Shown in pieces: positions 1 through 7,994 of a stretch of 12,872 nt of DNA. The stretch covers positions 1 to 12,872 of the forward strand of contig VFKK01000251.1 of assembly GCA_009885605.1 (NCBI GenBank). The letters are read 5' to 3'. The first letter of the stretch is position 1; each line of letters begins with the position of its first letter. Source of the stretch: Cyclobacteriaceae bacterium (GTDB taxonomy: Bacteria; Bacteroidota; Bacteroidia; Cytophagales; Cyclobacteriaceae). The notes beneath the pieces were generated by a model, which saw nothing but the letters and a program-made list of their open reading frames with translations, was not told the origin of the DNA and ran no database searches. Position numbers and translations under genes: made by a program.

Positions 1-34
1 TGGTGTGGATGAAACTTTTGGCTACTTTTAAATC

Positions 35-64
35 AAAGTGGGAAAAAGTGGGGGAAAGTGGTAA
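35..64 (+). promoter_or_regulatory. Putative MraZ operator: three AAAGTGG boxes at 10-bp spacing
   Basis: The heptamer AAAGTGG occurs at 35-41, 45-51 and 55-61, each followed by 3 nt, so the boxes repeat exactly once per helical turn. This fits the described MraZ sites: TGGGN repeats with 5-nt spacers in E. coli and AAAGTG(G/T)N3 repeats in Mycoplasma. The array lies 60 to 90 bp upstream of mraZ, as expected for autoregulation. It ends about 20 bp before the -7 box and covers the place where a -33 element would sit, so bound MraZ could block RNA polymerase. Repeats and spacing are seen directly; MraZ binding is inferred. Confidence 0.85.
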
Positions 65-82
65 AACCGAATCTCATTTTAT

Positions 83-90
83 TACTTTTG
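83..90 (+). promoter_or_regulatory. Putative Bacteroidota-type -7 promoter element for the dcw operon
   Basis: TTACTTTTG contains TACTTTTG-like sequence matching the Bacteroidota -7 consensus TAnnTTTG exactly at 83-90 (TA at 83-84, TTTG at 87-90). Transcription would then start about 7 bp downstream, leaving a short leader of roughly 25 to 30 nt before the mraZ ATG. No clear TTTG -33 element is found 17-23 bp upstream, where the third AAAGTGG box lies instead. The stretch is AT-rich, so a chance match is possible. Confidence 0.5.
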
Positions 91-123
91 TTTTTACCAT
101 AAACTGATCATTCCAAAAGCGCG

Positions 124-558
124 ATGTTTAATAGTCAATATGAGTGTAAGCTGGATCCGAAAGGGCGTCTGGTCTTGCCAGCCAAAATAAAGGCGGCAAT
201 TCCCGAGGCTAACGGAAGTACGCTTATGCTCAGAATGGCAGAGGACAAATGCCTTGCACTTTACCCGATGGTCGAGTACAAAAAGCTGGAAAATCAGGTA
301 AAATCACTTTCAATCAATAATGCTGAACAGCGAATGCTTCAGCGTTCTTTTTTCATCAGCAGCGTCGAAGTGGAGTTGGATAGTACGGGAAGATTGTTGT
401 TGCCGAAGCTTTATCAGTCTTATGCAGGATTGGAAAAAGACCTGATTGTCGTGGGTATGGGTAGCAGAATTGAAATTTGGCATCCTGAAAAGTATCTCCA
501 AAACATCATTGCTGACCCGGCTGACTTGTCGAGTTTGATGGAAAAATATCTCTCCTGA
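124..558 (+). CDS. mraZ: Transcriptional regulator MraZ
   Basis: MraZ is an AbrB-fold DNA-binding protein that forms ring-like oligomers and regulates the dcw operon from its own promoter. The 144-residue product, a usual family length, has two tandem SpoVT-AbrB-like halves. Each carries the DxxxR signature: D11 to R15 (DPKGR, followed by LVLPAK) and D86 to R90 (DSTGR, followed by LLLPK). The start is an ATG with no Shine-Dalgarno sequence in front, normal for Bacteroidota. It is the first gene of the cluster and its start lies 60 bp after the last of three putative MraZ boxes, consistent with autorepression. The next gene begins 4 bp after its stop. Confidence 0.96.
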   Translation: MFNSQYECKLDPKGRLVLPAKIKAAIPEANGSTLMLRMAEDKCLALYPMVEYKKLENQVKSLSINNAEQRMLQRSFFISSVEVELDSTGRLLLPKLYQSYAGLEKDLIVVGMGSRIEIWHPEKYLQNIIADPADLSSLMEKYLS

Positions 559-562
559 AACT

Positions 563-1474
563 ATGACAATGTCTCCTTACCATATCCCAGTGATGCTTGC
601 CCAATGCACTGAAGGTTTAGCTATTGATCCCAACGGAATCTATGTCGATGTCACTTTTGGCGGCGGTGGGCATTCCGGAGAAATTCTCAAGCACCTGGAC
701 AAAGGTCATCTGTATGGTTTCGATCAGGATGTCGATGCCGAGGCCAATATTCCGAAAAGCGACAAGTTCACTTTTGTGTCAGCCAATTTTAGGGATATTA
801 AAAAATACCTGAGGCTCTACGGAGTAAAACAAGTGGATGGGATTTTGGCAGACTTGGGGATTTCATCTCATCAGATTGACGAGCCGGGCAGAGGTTTTTC
901 CACAAGATTCAGCGGAGATCTGGATATGAGAATGAATCAGTCAGATGAGATTTCAGCCAAAGAGGTGCTCAATACCTACGATGAGGGAAAGCTTCATAAG
1001 ATTTTCGGAATCTACGGTGAGATCAAAAATGCCAAAACCTTGGCACAATCAATCGTAGCTGAACGGGCTGCGAGACCATTTGAAACGACAGAAGGGTTTA
1101 CCACTTTTCTTAAAAAATTTGCCCCGCGGGGGAAAGAGTTTAAATACTTCGCTCAAGTATTTCAGGCTCTAAGAATTGAAGTAAACGATGAGATCGGTGC
1201 TCTGGAAGATTTGCTGATGGATTCACTGGATCTTATCAAGCCGGAAGGGCGATTGGTAGTCATGAGCTACCATAGTCTGGAAGACAGACTGGTGAAAAAC
1301 CTGATGATCAAGGGCAGATTCCATGGAGAGGTTGAGAAAGATTTTTACGGAAATCTGATTCGTCCGCTGGAGCCGCTTACAAGAGGGGCAATTGTACCAG
1401 ATGAAGAGGAAGTTGCCAGAAACCCAAGAGCAAGAAGTGCCAAACTTAGAATAGCTAAAAGAACAGATAAATGA
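563..1474 (+). CDS. rsmH: 16S rRNA (cytosine(1402)-N(4))-methyltransferase RsmH
   Basis: RsmH (MraW) is a SAM-dependent methyltransferase that adds the N4-methyl group to C1402 in the decoding centre of 16S rRNA. The 303-residue length is typical. The N-terminal HIPVM motif (residues 7-11) is followed by the glycine-rich SAM-binding loop VDVTFGGGGHS (28-38). Further signatures are GFDQD (52-56), ILADLGISSHQID (94-106) and the C-terminal VVMSYHSLEDR (232-242). Start is at ATG 563, 4 bp after mraZ; a second in-frame ATG at 569 (residue 3) is equally possible. The stop overlaps the next start as ATGA. Its place after mraZ is the classical dcw order. Confidence 0.97.
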   Translation: MTMSPYHIPVMLAQCTEGLAIDPNGIYVDVTFGGGGHSGEILKHLDKGHLYGFDQDVDAEANIPKSDKFTFVSANFRDIKKYLRLYGVKQVDGILADLGISSHQIDEPGRGFSTRFSGDLDMRMNQSDEISAKEVLNTYDEGKLHKIFGIYGEIKNAKTLAQSIVAERAARPFETTEGFTTFLKKFAPRGKEFKYFAQVFQALRIEVNDEIGALEDLLMDSLDLIKPEGRLVVMSYHSLEDRLVKNLMIKGRFHGEVEKDFYGNLIRPLEPLTRGAIVPDEEEVARNPRARSAKLRIAKRTDK

Positions 1475-1854
1475 GTCAAAATTCTTTCAAAAGCAAATTG
1501 AAAGCCGGGAGCAACCCAAAGGGAGGTTCTCGAAAGACCATTTTCACCTGGATCGAAGAGAAGTTGGACGTGACCGGAATCCTCGGAGAGGGCGTGCCGG
1601 TTCAACTGGTTCCGCCGGTTGGTTTTGTTGCTTTGGTTGCCCTGATCTACATCTACAGCAATCACAGAGCGGAAAACATGGTCCGAAAGATAGAAAAAGC
1701 GCAACAGGAAGTCGGTGACTTGCGAGCTGATGTGACTACGCTGGAAGCTGAAATCATGCTCAGCAGTATGCAGTCGGAAGTTGCAAAAAGAGTGGAAGCT
1801 CAGGGATTATTTGAATTGAATCAACCGCCGATCAAAATCGAGGTAGAAAAGTGA
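1471..1854 (+). CDS. ftsL: FtsL-like cell division protein (divergent Bacteroidota type)
   Basis: This 127-residue protein sits exactly where ftsL lies in dcw clusters, between rsmH and the septal PBP gene, and has FtsL architecture. It has a basic cytoplasmic N-terminus (residues 1-30, many K and R), one membrane span at about 44-62, then a short heptad-like coiled coil at about 66-100. It ends in a GLFELNQPPIKIEV tail (112-125), which recalls the end of FtsL proteins. FtsL partners FtsB and FtsQ and activates FtsW-FtsI at the septum. Sequence identity to proteobacterial FtsL is not obvious, so the call rests on position and layout. It starts with an ATGA overlap with rsmH and ends with a GTGA overlap with ftsI. 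Confidence 0.8.
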   Translation: MSQNSFKSKLKAGSNPKGGSRKTIFTWIEEKLDVTGILGEGVPVQLVPPVGFVALVALIYIYSNHRAENMVRKIEKAQQEVGDLRADVTTLEAEIMLSSMQSEVAKRVEAQGLFELNQPPIKIEVEK

Positions 1855-3959
1855 ATATAAAACGCTCCATAGTATTACGTGTAAGGGTGGTTTTCATCCT
1901 AATTGCCCTGACCTCAGCGGCGATACCTTACCGTATTGCCCAGTTGCAGCTTACTGAGGGCGACAAATGGAGAGAAAAAGCTGAGACAATCAACTTCCAA
2001 TACCGCGAAGTCCCTGCGACTCGCGGCAACATCTACGCCGGAGACGGCAGTTTGCTAGCGACAAGCCTTCCATTCTACAGAGTAGCAATGGATCCAACCA
2101 TCGCAAAGTCTGATAAATACAAAGCAGGACTCGATTCACTTTCGAGATTTCTTTCTTTTTTTTACAAAGACAAATCGGCCGCCGCTTATAAGCGAATGAT
2201 CAATGACTCAAGGCTTGATAGCAAGCGCTACCTGGTTCTTAACAGAAAGCAAATTGGCTATCAGGACATGCAAAAAATGGTTCAATGGCCAATTTTCCGA
2301 GAAGGCAGATTAGCCGGAGGAGTGATTTTTGAGAAAGTTGAAAAGCGCTACAGACCTTTCAATTCCTTGGCAGGACGTACTGTAGGGTTTCTGAATGAGG
2401 ATTCTTACGGAGCTGGAATTGAGTACAGTTTCAATTCTTACCTGAGCGGAAAAGACGGAAAGGCATTGTTCCAAAGATTAGCAGGCGGAAGCTGGAAGCC
2501 TGTTTTTGATGCGGAAGATGTGAAGCCTGAGGACGGATTTGATGTCATTACGACTCTTGATGTGAATATTCAGGATGTGGCTGAAACTGCCCTTCGCCGT
2601 CAGTTGACAGATCGGGATGCAGGCTTCGGTTCTGTAATCGTGATGGAAGTGAAGACAGGTCAAATCAAAGCCATCGCAAACCTGCAACGCAATAAGAACG
2701 CAAACGGGTATGGTGAAAACTACAATTTCGCCATCGGTGATCAGGGAAATACCGAGCCGGGATCAACCTTCAAGTTGCTTTCCATGCTGGCACTTTTGGA
2801 AGAAAACAAAATCAGCCTTGACCAGAAAGTGGAGACCGGAAACGGTGTTCATAAATTCTACAATCAATACATGCGAGACGCCAAGAATGGCGGTTACGGC
2901 ACAATCACGATCCGTGAGGCATTCGAAAAATCATCCAATGTTGCCATCTCCAAATTGGTCGATGAGCATTTTGGATCCAGTCCGTCCAAGTTCATGGGGT
3001 ATATCGAGAAGGTTGGTTTGAAAGAGCCAATCGGTTTTCAGCTGACCGGTGAGGGCAAACCCTATTTTAAAAAGCCGGGAGATAAAAACTGGTACGGAAC
3101 TTCACTACCCTGGATTTCCATCGGCTACGAAAGCAAAGTCAACCCTCTTCATACGCTCGCACTATACAATGCTGTGGCAAATGGCGGAGTAATGGTGAAG
3201 CCATACATCGTGAAGGCTGTTGTGAAAGGAAATCAGATCGAGAAAAGCTACGAACCTGAGATCATGCGTGAGCGAATCGCTTCTGAGAAAACGATCAAGA
3301 ATTTGCAGGAGCTGCTCGAGGGCGTCGTTTCCAGGGGAACAGCCAAAAATATCGCGAATGCGGATTACAAAATCGCCGGCAAAACCGGAACTGCTCAGAA
3401 GCTGATCGGTGGCGCTTACACCGAAACGTACTACACAAGCTTTGCCGGATATTTTCCGGCTGATCATCCAAAATATTCCATGATTGTCGTGATCGACAGT
3501 CCAAATGGATTTGCGGCGTATGGCGGAGATGTTTCTGCCCCCGTTTTCAAGGAAATCGCAGATCGAATTTATGCATTGGATGTGGAGCTGAATCCTGACA
3601 ATCAATCCAAGATATTTCAGGCGGATGCCACTCTTCCAAAGTCACCTTTTATTCCCGCGGGAAGAGCTGAAGAAATTCATAAAATCCTGGAGGAGCTGGG
3701 TTTGAAGGCTAATCCGACCCAATCTGAAGAATGGGTAAAAACGATTACTTCAGGCGAAAGCATTCAATGGCAAAGCAATGATACTGACAAGCCAATGGTG
3801 CCGGATGTTTCTGGACTTTCTCTCCGCGATGCTTTATTCATTCTTGAAAACAAAGGTCTCAGAGTAAACTACACCGGAAAAGGAAGGGTGCAAAACCAAT
3901 CCATGACACCGGGTTCGGCACTAGTTCCAAACGCAACAATCAATCTTGTCTTAGGCTAA
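1851..3959 (+). CDS. ftsI: Class B penicillin-binding protein (FtsI/PBP3-like) with PASTA domain
   Basis: This is the septal D,D-transpeptidase that crosslinks peptidoglycan with FtsW. The 702 residues start with a signal anchor at about 8-27. The N-terminal pedestal follows, with ATRGNIYAGDGSLLA at 56-70. The transpeptidase domain has all catalytic motifs: STFK with nucleophile S305 and K308, SSN at 361-363, and KTGT at 511-514. A C-terminal PASTA domain covers about 647-702 (from PMVPDVSGLSLRDAL). The start codon is GTG, and its GTGA overlaps the ftsL-like stop, implying coupled translation. FtsI of E. coli is shorter (588 residues) and lacks PASTA; the extra domain resembles SpoVD/PBP2x-type proteins and is, to my knowledge, common in Bacteroidota. 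The murE ATG follows the TAA with no gap. Confidence 0.96.
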   Translation: MNIKRSIVLRVRVVFILIALTSAAIPYRIAQLQLTEGDKWREKAETINFQYREVPATRGNIYAGDGSLLATSLPFYRVAMDPTIAKSDKYKAGLDSLSRFLSFFYKDKSAAAYKRMINDSRLDSKRYLVLNRKQIGYQDMQKMVQWPIFREGRLAGGVIFEKVEKRYRPFNSLAGRTVGFLNEDSYGAGIEYSFNSYLSGKDGKALFQRLAGGSWKPVFDAEDVKPEDGFDVITTLDVNIQDVAETALRRQLTDRDAGFGSVIVMEVKTGQIKAIANLQRNKNANGYGENYNFAIGDQGNTEPGSTFKLLSMLALLEENKISLDQKVETGNGVHKFYNQYMRDAKNGGYGTITIREAFEKSSNVAISKLVDEHFGSSPSKFMGYIEKVGLKEPIGFQLTGEGKPYFKKPGDKNWYGTSLPWISIGYESKVNPLHTLALYNAVANGGVMVKPYIVKAVVKGNQIEKSYEPEIMRERIASEKTIKNLQELLEGVVSRGTAKNIANADYKIAGKTGTAQKLIGGAYTETYYTSFAGYFPADHPKYSMIVVIDSPNGFAAYGGDVSAPVFKEIADRIYALDVELNPDNQSKIFQADATLPKSPFIPAGRAEEIHKILEELGLKANPTQSEEWVKTITSGESIQWQSNDTDKPMVPDVSGLSLRDALFILENKGLRVNYTGKGRVQNQSMTPGSALVPNATINLVLG

Positions 3960-5423
3960 ATGAAGGTTCTGAAAGACATATTATATAAGGTATCACTCAT
4001 CTCTACCACAGGAGACATGGAGGTGAGCGTGAGTGCAATTGTCTTTGATAGCCGCAAAGCTGATAAAGCATCGGTTTTCGTAGCAATTGCCGGAACGCAG
4101 GTTGACGGACATGATTTCATTGATTCAGTTTTGGAAAAAGGCTGTTATGTGATCGTCTGTGAGCGAATGCCTGAGACGCTGAAAGAAGGAATCACCTACG
4201 TTCAGGTGAGCAATTCGGCCAAAGCGCTTGGGATTATCGCTTCGAATTTCTTCGGAAATCCTTCTGAAAAAATCAAAGTGGTAGCTGTCACTGGTACTAA
4301 TGGTAAGACTACAACGGTGACATTGCTGCATCAGCTTTTTATAGCGATGGGCTACAGCACAGGTTTGCTTTCGACAGTAGAAAATAAAATTAACGAGACT
4401 GTAATACCCGCCACGCATACGACCCCTGATGCTGTGAGTGTGCAGGCCTTGCTGCGTCAAATGCTGGACGAAGGCTGTACCCATTGCTTCATGGAAGCGA
4501 GTTCGCATGCCATCGTGCAGGAGAGAATTGCGGGTCTGAAGTTGATCGGGGCTGTTTTCACCAACATCACGCATGATCATTTGGACTATCACGGCACTTT
4601 TGATGAATACATTAAAGCCAAGAAAAAGCTGTTTGATGATCTTCCGAAAGACGCTTTTGCCCTGGTGAACGGAGACGACAAGCGAGGATCTGTGATGGTT
4701 CAAAACTGCAAAGGAACACATCAGACTTTTGCCCTGAAATCACCCGCTGATTTCAAAGCGAAAATCATGTCCAATACCCTCGAAGGACTGGAACTTGAGA
4801 TCAACAACAAGCTGATTTGGTTCCGAATGATCGGAGCATTCAACGCTTACAACATTTTAGGAGTGCTGGGTACAGCGGTTCTACTGGGCGAAGAAGAGGA
4901 CGAAGTACTCATGGCTCTTTCAGGAATAAGAGGTGCCAAAGGCAGATTTGACCGAATTTCCATCGGAGGAATTACCGCAATAGTGGACTATGCACATACT
5001 CCGGATGCTTTGGACAACGTCCTCAAAACCATCAATGGAGTGCGGACCGGCGGTGAGCAGTTGATCACGGTGGTGGGTTGCGGTGGGAATCGTGACAAAA
5101 CCAAAAGACCGATCATGGCCAAGATTGCCGTGCAGGAAAGCAACAAGACCATCTTCACTTCGGACAACCCAAGATTTGAGGATCCTGCGGAAATCCTCAA
5201 GGACATGCAGGCCGGAATCGGTCCATCGGAAATCAGAAAAACATTAACAATCATGGATCGCAGAGAAGCTATCAGAACAGCTTGTATGCTTTCTAAAAAA
5301 GGAGATATCATTCTCATAGCAGGAAAAGGCCATGAGGATTACCAGGAGATTCAAGGAGTGAAACATCACTTTGATGATGCTGAAGTAGTAACTGAAGTTT
5401 TACAACAATTGACCCAAAACTGA
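3960..5423 (+). CDS. murE: UDP-N-acetylmuramoyl-L-alanyl-D-glutamate--2,6-diaminopimelate ligase MurE
   Basis: MurE adds the third residue of the stem peptide in an ATP-dependent cytoplasmic step. The 487-residue protein shows three Mur ligase domains: the N-terminal UDP-binding part with DSRK (30-33); the central ATPase with P-loop VTGTNGKTTT (110-119), TNITHDHLDYHG (201-212) and the likely carbamylated lysine in the following IKAKKKLF segment; and the C-terminal part with GRFDR (328-332) and DYAHTPDALDNVL (343-355). DNPR at 402-405 is the motif linked to meso-diaminopimelate rather than L-lysine, so the peptidoglycan is probably mDAP type. The ATG follows the ftsI stop directly. The next gene is mraY, so murF, which often follows murE, is missing here. 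Confidence 0.97.
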   Translation: MKVLKDILYKVSLISTTGDMEVSVSAIVFDSRKADKASVFVAIAGTQVDGHDFIDSVLEKGCYVIVCERMPETLKEGITYVQVSNSAKALGIIASNFFGNPSEKIKVVAVTGTNGKTTTVTLLHQLFIAMGYSTGLLSTVENKINETVIPATHTTPDAVSVQALLRQMLDEGCTHCFMEASSHAIVQERIAGLKLIGAVFTNITHDHLDYHGTFDEYIKAKKKLFDDLPKDAFALVNGDDKRGSVMVQNCKGTHQTFALKSPADFKAKIMSNTLEGLELEINNKLIWFRMIGAFNAYNILGVLGTAVLLGEEEDEVLMALSGIRGAKGRFDRISIGGITAIVDYAHTPDALDNVLKTINGVRTGGEQLITVVGCGGNRDKTKRPIMAKIAVQESNKTIFTSDNPRFEDPAEILKDMQAGIGPSEIRKTLTIMDRREAIRTACMLSKKGDIILIAGKGHEDYQEIQGVKHHFDDAEVVTEVLQQLTQN

Positions 5424-5424
5424 G

Positions 5425-6636
5425 ATGCTCTATCCCATTTTCGATTATTTAGATCGAGTGTTGGATATTCCGGGAACCGGGGTATTCCGATACATCTCTT
5501 TCCGTGCCGGGATGGCGGCAATTTTTTCGTTGATCATTACCATCACCTTTGGGCACCATATTATCAACTGGATTCGCAATCGTCAGATTGGAGAAACTGT
5601 CCGTGACTTAGGTTTGGAAGGCCAAAATCAGAAGAAAGGTACCCCGACCATGGGAGGCTTGATGATGATTGCTGCGATTCTGATTCCGACTTTGCTTTTT
5701 GCAGATCTTCAAAATATCTACATCATCCTGCTGATTGTGACCACACTTTGGCTGGGCGGAATCGGCTTTTTGGATGATTATATTAAGGTTTTTCGCAAGA
5801 ACAAAGAAGGTCTTGCCGGTAGATTTAAGATAATCGGTCAGATCGGAATTGGGATAATCGTGGGCACTACCCTCTATTTTCATGAAGATGTCGTCATCCG
5901 TGAGTTTACCAATCCTGTATCAATTGAAGAAGGAGTAGTCGAAACTCCGACTTTCAAAGACGTGAAAGTGGCCAAAACCACCATTCCTTTTACCAAAAAC
6001 AATGAGCTGAATTACGAAACGCTGCTAGACTTTATGGGTGAGGCCATGACACCCGTTCTCTACATTCTGGTTGTGATTTTCATCATCACTGCGGTTTCCA
6101 ATGGTGCCAATATCACCGACGGGATCGATGGTTTGGCCGCCGGTACTTCAGCCATTATCGGTCTGACAATTGCGATTTTCGCTTATATCAGCGGTAATGC
6201 CATTTTCTCCCAATACCTAAATGTCATGTACATCCCCAACTCGGGTGAGTTGGTGATTTTTGCCTCGGCATTTATCGGCGCTTGTGTCGGATTTCTCTGG
6301 TACAATGCCTATCCGGCTCAGGTTTTCATGGGAGATACAGGAAGTCTGATGCTCGGCGGAGTCATTGCCGTGTTGGCTTTGACACTTCGCAAAGAGCTTC
6401 TTATTCCGGTGATGTGTGGGATTTTCGTAGTCGAAAATGTCAGCGTGATGGTACAGGTGAGCTATTTCAAATACACGAGGAGAAAATACGGTGAAGGCAG
6501 AAGGATTTTACTGATGTCTCCTTTGCACCATCATTATCAGAAGAAAAATATTCCTGAAGCAAAGATCGTAACCCGATTCTGGATTGTGGGAATTCTATTG
6601 GCAGTAATCACTTTGGCAACGCTGAAACTGAGATAA
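5425..6636 (+). CDS. mraY: Phospho-N-acetylmuramoyl-pentapeptide-transferase MraY
   Basis: MraY makes lipid I by moving phospho-MurNAc-pentapeptide from UDP to undecaprenyl phosphate at the inner face of the membrane. The polytopic 403-residue product has the family motifs: KKGTPTMGG (70-78), the Asp pair in FLDDY (D117, D118), NGANITDGIDGLAAG (226-240), FMGDTGS (D304) and the HHH of SPLHHHYQKK (368-370). It is about 40 residues longer than E. coli MraY (360). The extra length lies mainly in one polar loop at about 152-208, between two membrane spans on the predicted extracytoplasmic side; longer MraY proteins are, I believe, usual in Bacteroidota. The start is one base after murE. Confidence 0.97.
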   Translation: MLYPIFDYLDRVLDIPGTGVFRYISFRAGMAAIFSLIITITFGHHIINWIRNRQIGETVRDLGLEGQNQKKGTPTMGGLMMIAAILIPTLLFADLQNIYIILLIVTTLWLGGIGFLDDYIKVFRKNKEGLAGRFKIIGQIGIGIIVGTTLYFHEDVVIREFTNPVSIEEGVVETPTFKDVKVAKTTIPFTKNNELNYETLLDFMGEAMTPVLYILVVIFIITAVSNGANITDGIDGLAAGTSAIIGLTIAIFAYISGNAIFSQYLNVMYIPNSGELVIFASAFIGACVGFLWYNAYPAQVFMGDTGSLMLGGVIAVLALTLRKELLIPVMCGIFVVENVSVMVQVSYFKYTRRKYGEGRRILLMSPLHHHYQKKNIPEAKIVTRFWIVGILLAVITLATLKLR

Positions 6637-6641
6637 TTAAA

Positions 6642-7994
6642 ATGAAACGAATAGCCATCCTTGGAGCCGGAGAAAGTGGGTTGGGAGCAGCAATGCTCGC
6701 CAGGATGAATGACTATGCCGTTTGGGTTTCTGACGCAGGTAAAATTTCTGATTCCAGAAAAGCGGATCTGATTAAGTACGGGATTTCTTTTGAAGAAGGA
6801 GGCCACAGCGAGGAGATGATTCTCAATTCCAATCTCATTATCAAAAGCCCCGGGATTTCTCCGAAGGTCCCAATTGTTGAAAAAGCCTTGTCAAAAGGCA
6901 TCCCTGTGATTGATGAGCTGGAGTTTGCTTCCATGTTCAGCACCGGAAAAGTGATTGCAATCTCCGGTACCAATGGAAAAACCACCACTACCCTCCTTAC
7001 TTATCATTTGATGGTAAGTGCAGGATTGGATGTGGGTATAGCAGGAAATGTTGGTCAAAGCTGGGCCGGTCAGATTGCAGAGCAAGATCGCGAATGGTGG
7101 GTAATCGAATGCAGCAGCTTTCAGATCGATGGTTTTGAAAGGTTCAAGGCGACAATCGCTATTCTAACCAATATCACTCCGGATCATCTGGATCGATACG
7201 ATTATAAAATTGAGAATTACATCAACTCAAAATTCGGGCTGTTTAAAAATATGACCTCCAGGGATTACGCAATTCTGAGCGCGGAAGATGCTTTGACTTT
7301 GGAAGGATTGAAAACAAAGAAAATCGAAGCTTCACCTCATAGGTTCTCTCTTTCTGCTCCGCAGGAAAAGGGCGCTTATTTCGATGGATCAAACCTGATT
7401 CTGACTACTGAAAAGAAATCAGCGACTATTCCATTGGAAGCACTTTCTCTAAAAGGAACTCATAATATTTTGAATTCACTTTGCGCAGGAACAGCCGCAT
7501 TGCTAGCTGGAGTGAAGGAGGCAGATCTGATTGAAGGTTTCAAAACCTTCATCAATGCCCCTCATCGCATGGAATTGATCCGCGAAATCGACGGTGTCAA
7601 ATTCATCAATGACAGCAAAGGCACCAATGTGGAGTCAACTGCCTACGCCCTCACCAGCTATGAAAATCCACTGATTTGGATTGCAGGGGGAGTGGACAAA
7701 GGCAACGATTATAGTACGATTTTGCCTTCAGTGACCGAAAAGGTCAAATGCCTGATCTGTCTTGGCAAAGACAACGAAAAATTGAAAAAGGCCTTTGGGG
7801 CTGTGGTTGTCGATATCCGAGAAACTCAGGATATCCGGGAAGCTGTGAAATGGGGATTGGAACTGGGCAAATCAGGGGACATCGTTCTTCTTTCTCCGGC
7901 TTGCGCAAGCTTTGACTTGTTCAAAAACTATGAGGATCGCGGGGAGCAATTCCGTGGGGCGGTAAATAACCTTAAAACCGAAGCGATCTCATGA
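6642..7994 (+). CDS. murD: UDP-N-acetylmuramoyl-L-alanine--D-glutamate ligase MurD
   Basis: MurD is the ATP-dependent ligase that adds D-glutamate as second residue of the stem peptide. The 450-residue length fits the family. The N-terminal Rossmann-like part starts with ILGAGESGLGAA (6-17). The P-loop is ISGTNGKTTTT (107-117), with NITPDHLDRY (177-186, His182) and NSKFGLF (195-201), where K197 matches the carbamylated lysine position. Domain 3 begins around PHRMEL (307-312), followed by INDSKGTN (322-329), GGVDKGNDY (349-357) and LLSPACASFDLF (416-427). It begins 5 bp after mraY and its stop is overlapped by the ftsW ATGA. Confidence 0.97.
   Translation: MKRIAILGAGESGLGAAMLARMNDYAVWVSDAGKISDSRKADLIKYGISFEEGGHSEEMILNSNLIIKSPGISPKVPIVEKALSKGIPVIDELEFASMFSTGKVIAISGTNGKTTTTLLTYHLMVSAGLDVGIAGNVGQSWAGQIAEQDREWWVIECSSFQIDGFERFKATIAILTNITPDHLDRYDYKIENYINSKFGLFKNMTSRDYAILSAEDALTLEGLKTKKIEASPHRFSLSAPQEKGAYFDGSNLILTTEKKSATIPLEALSLKGTHNILNSLCAGTAALLAGVKEADLIEGFKTFINAPHRMELIREIDGVKFINDSKGTNVESTAYALTSYENPLIWIAGGVDKGNDYSTILPSVTEKVKCLICLGKDNEKLKKAFGAVVVDIRETQDIREAVKWGLELGKSGDIVLLSPACASFDLFKNYEDRGEQFRGAVNNLKTEAIS

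Noticed and set aside
1..8. Further MraZ-like box (TGGTGTGG) near the window start
   Set aside because: GTGG at 5-8 is 33 bp from the first clear box and out of phase with the 10-bp spacing, and the AAA prefix is missing.
2..31. Possible end of an upstream gene: frame 2 reads GVDETFGYF then TAA at 29-31
   Set aside because: Only nine codons are visible and any random sequence could give this, so it cannot be called a gene. It stays possible, since the window begins here.
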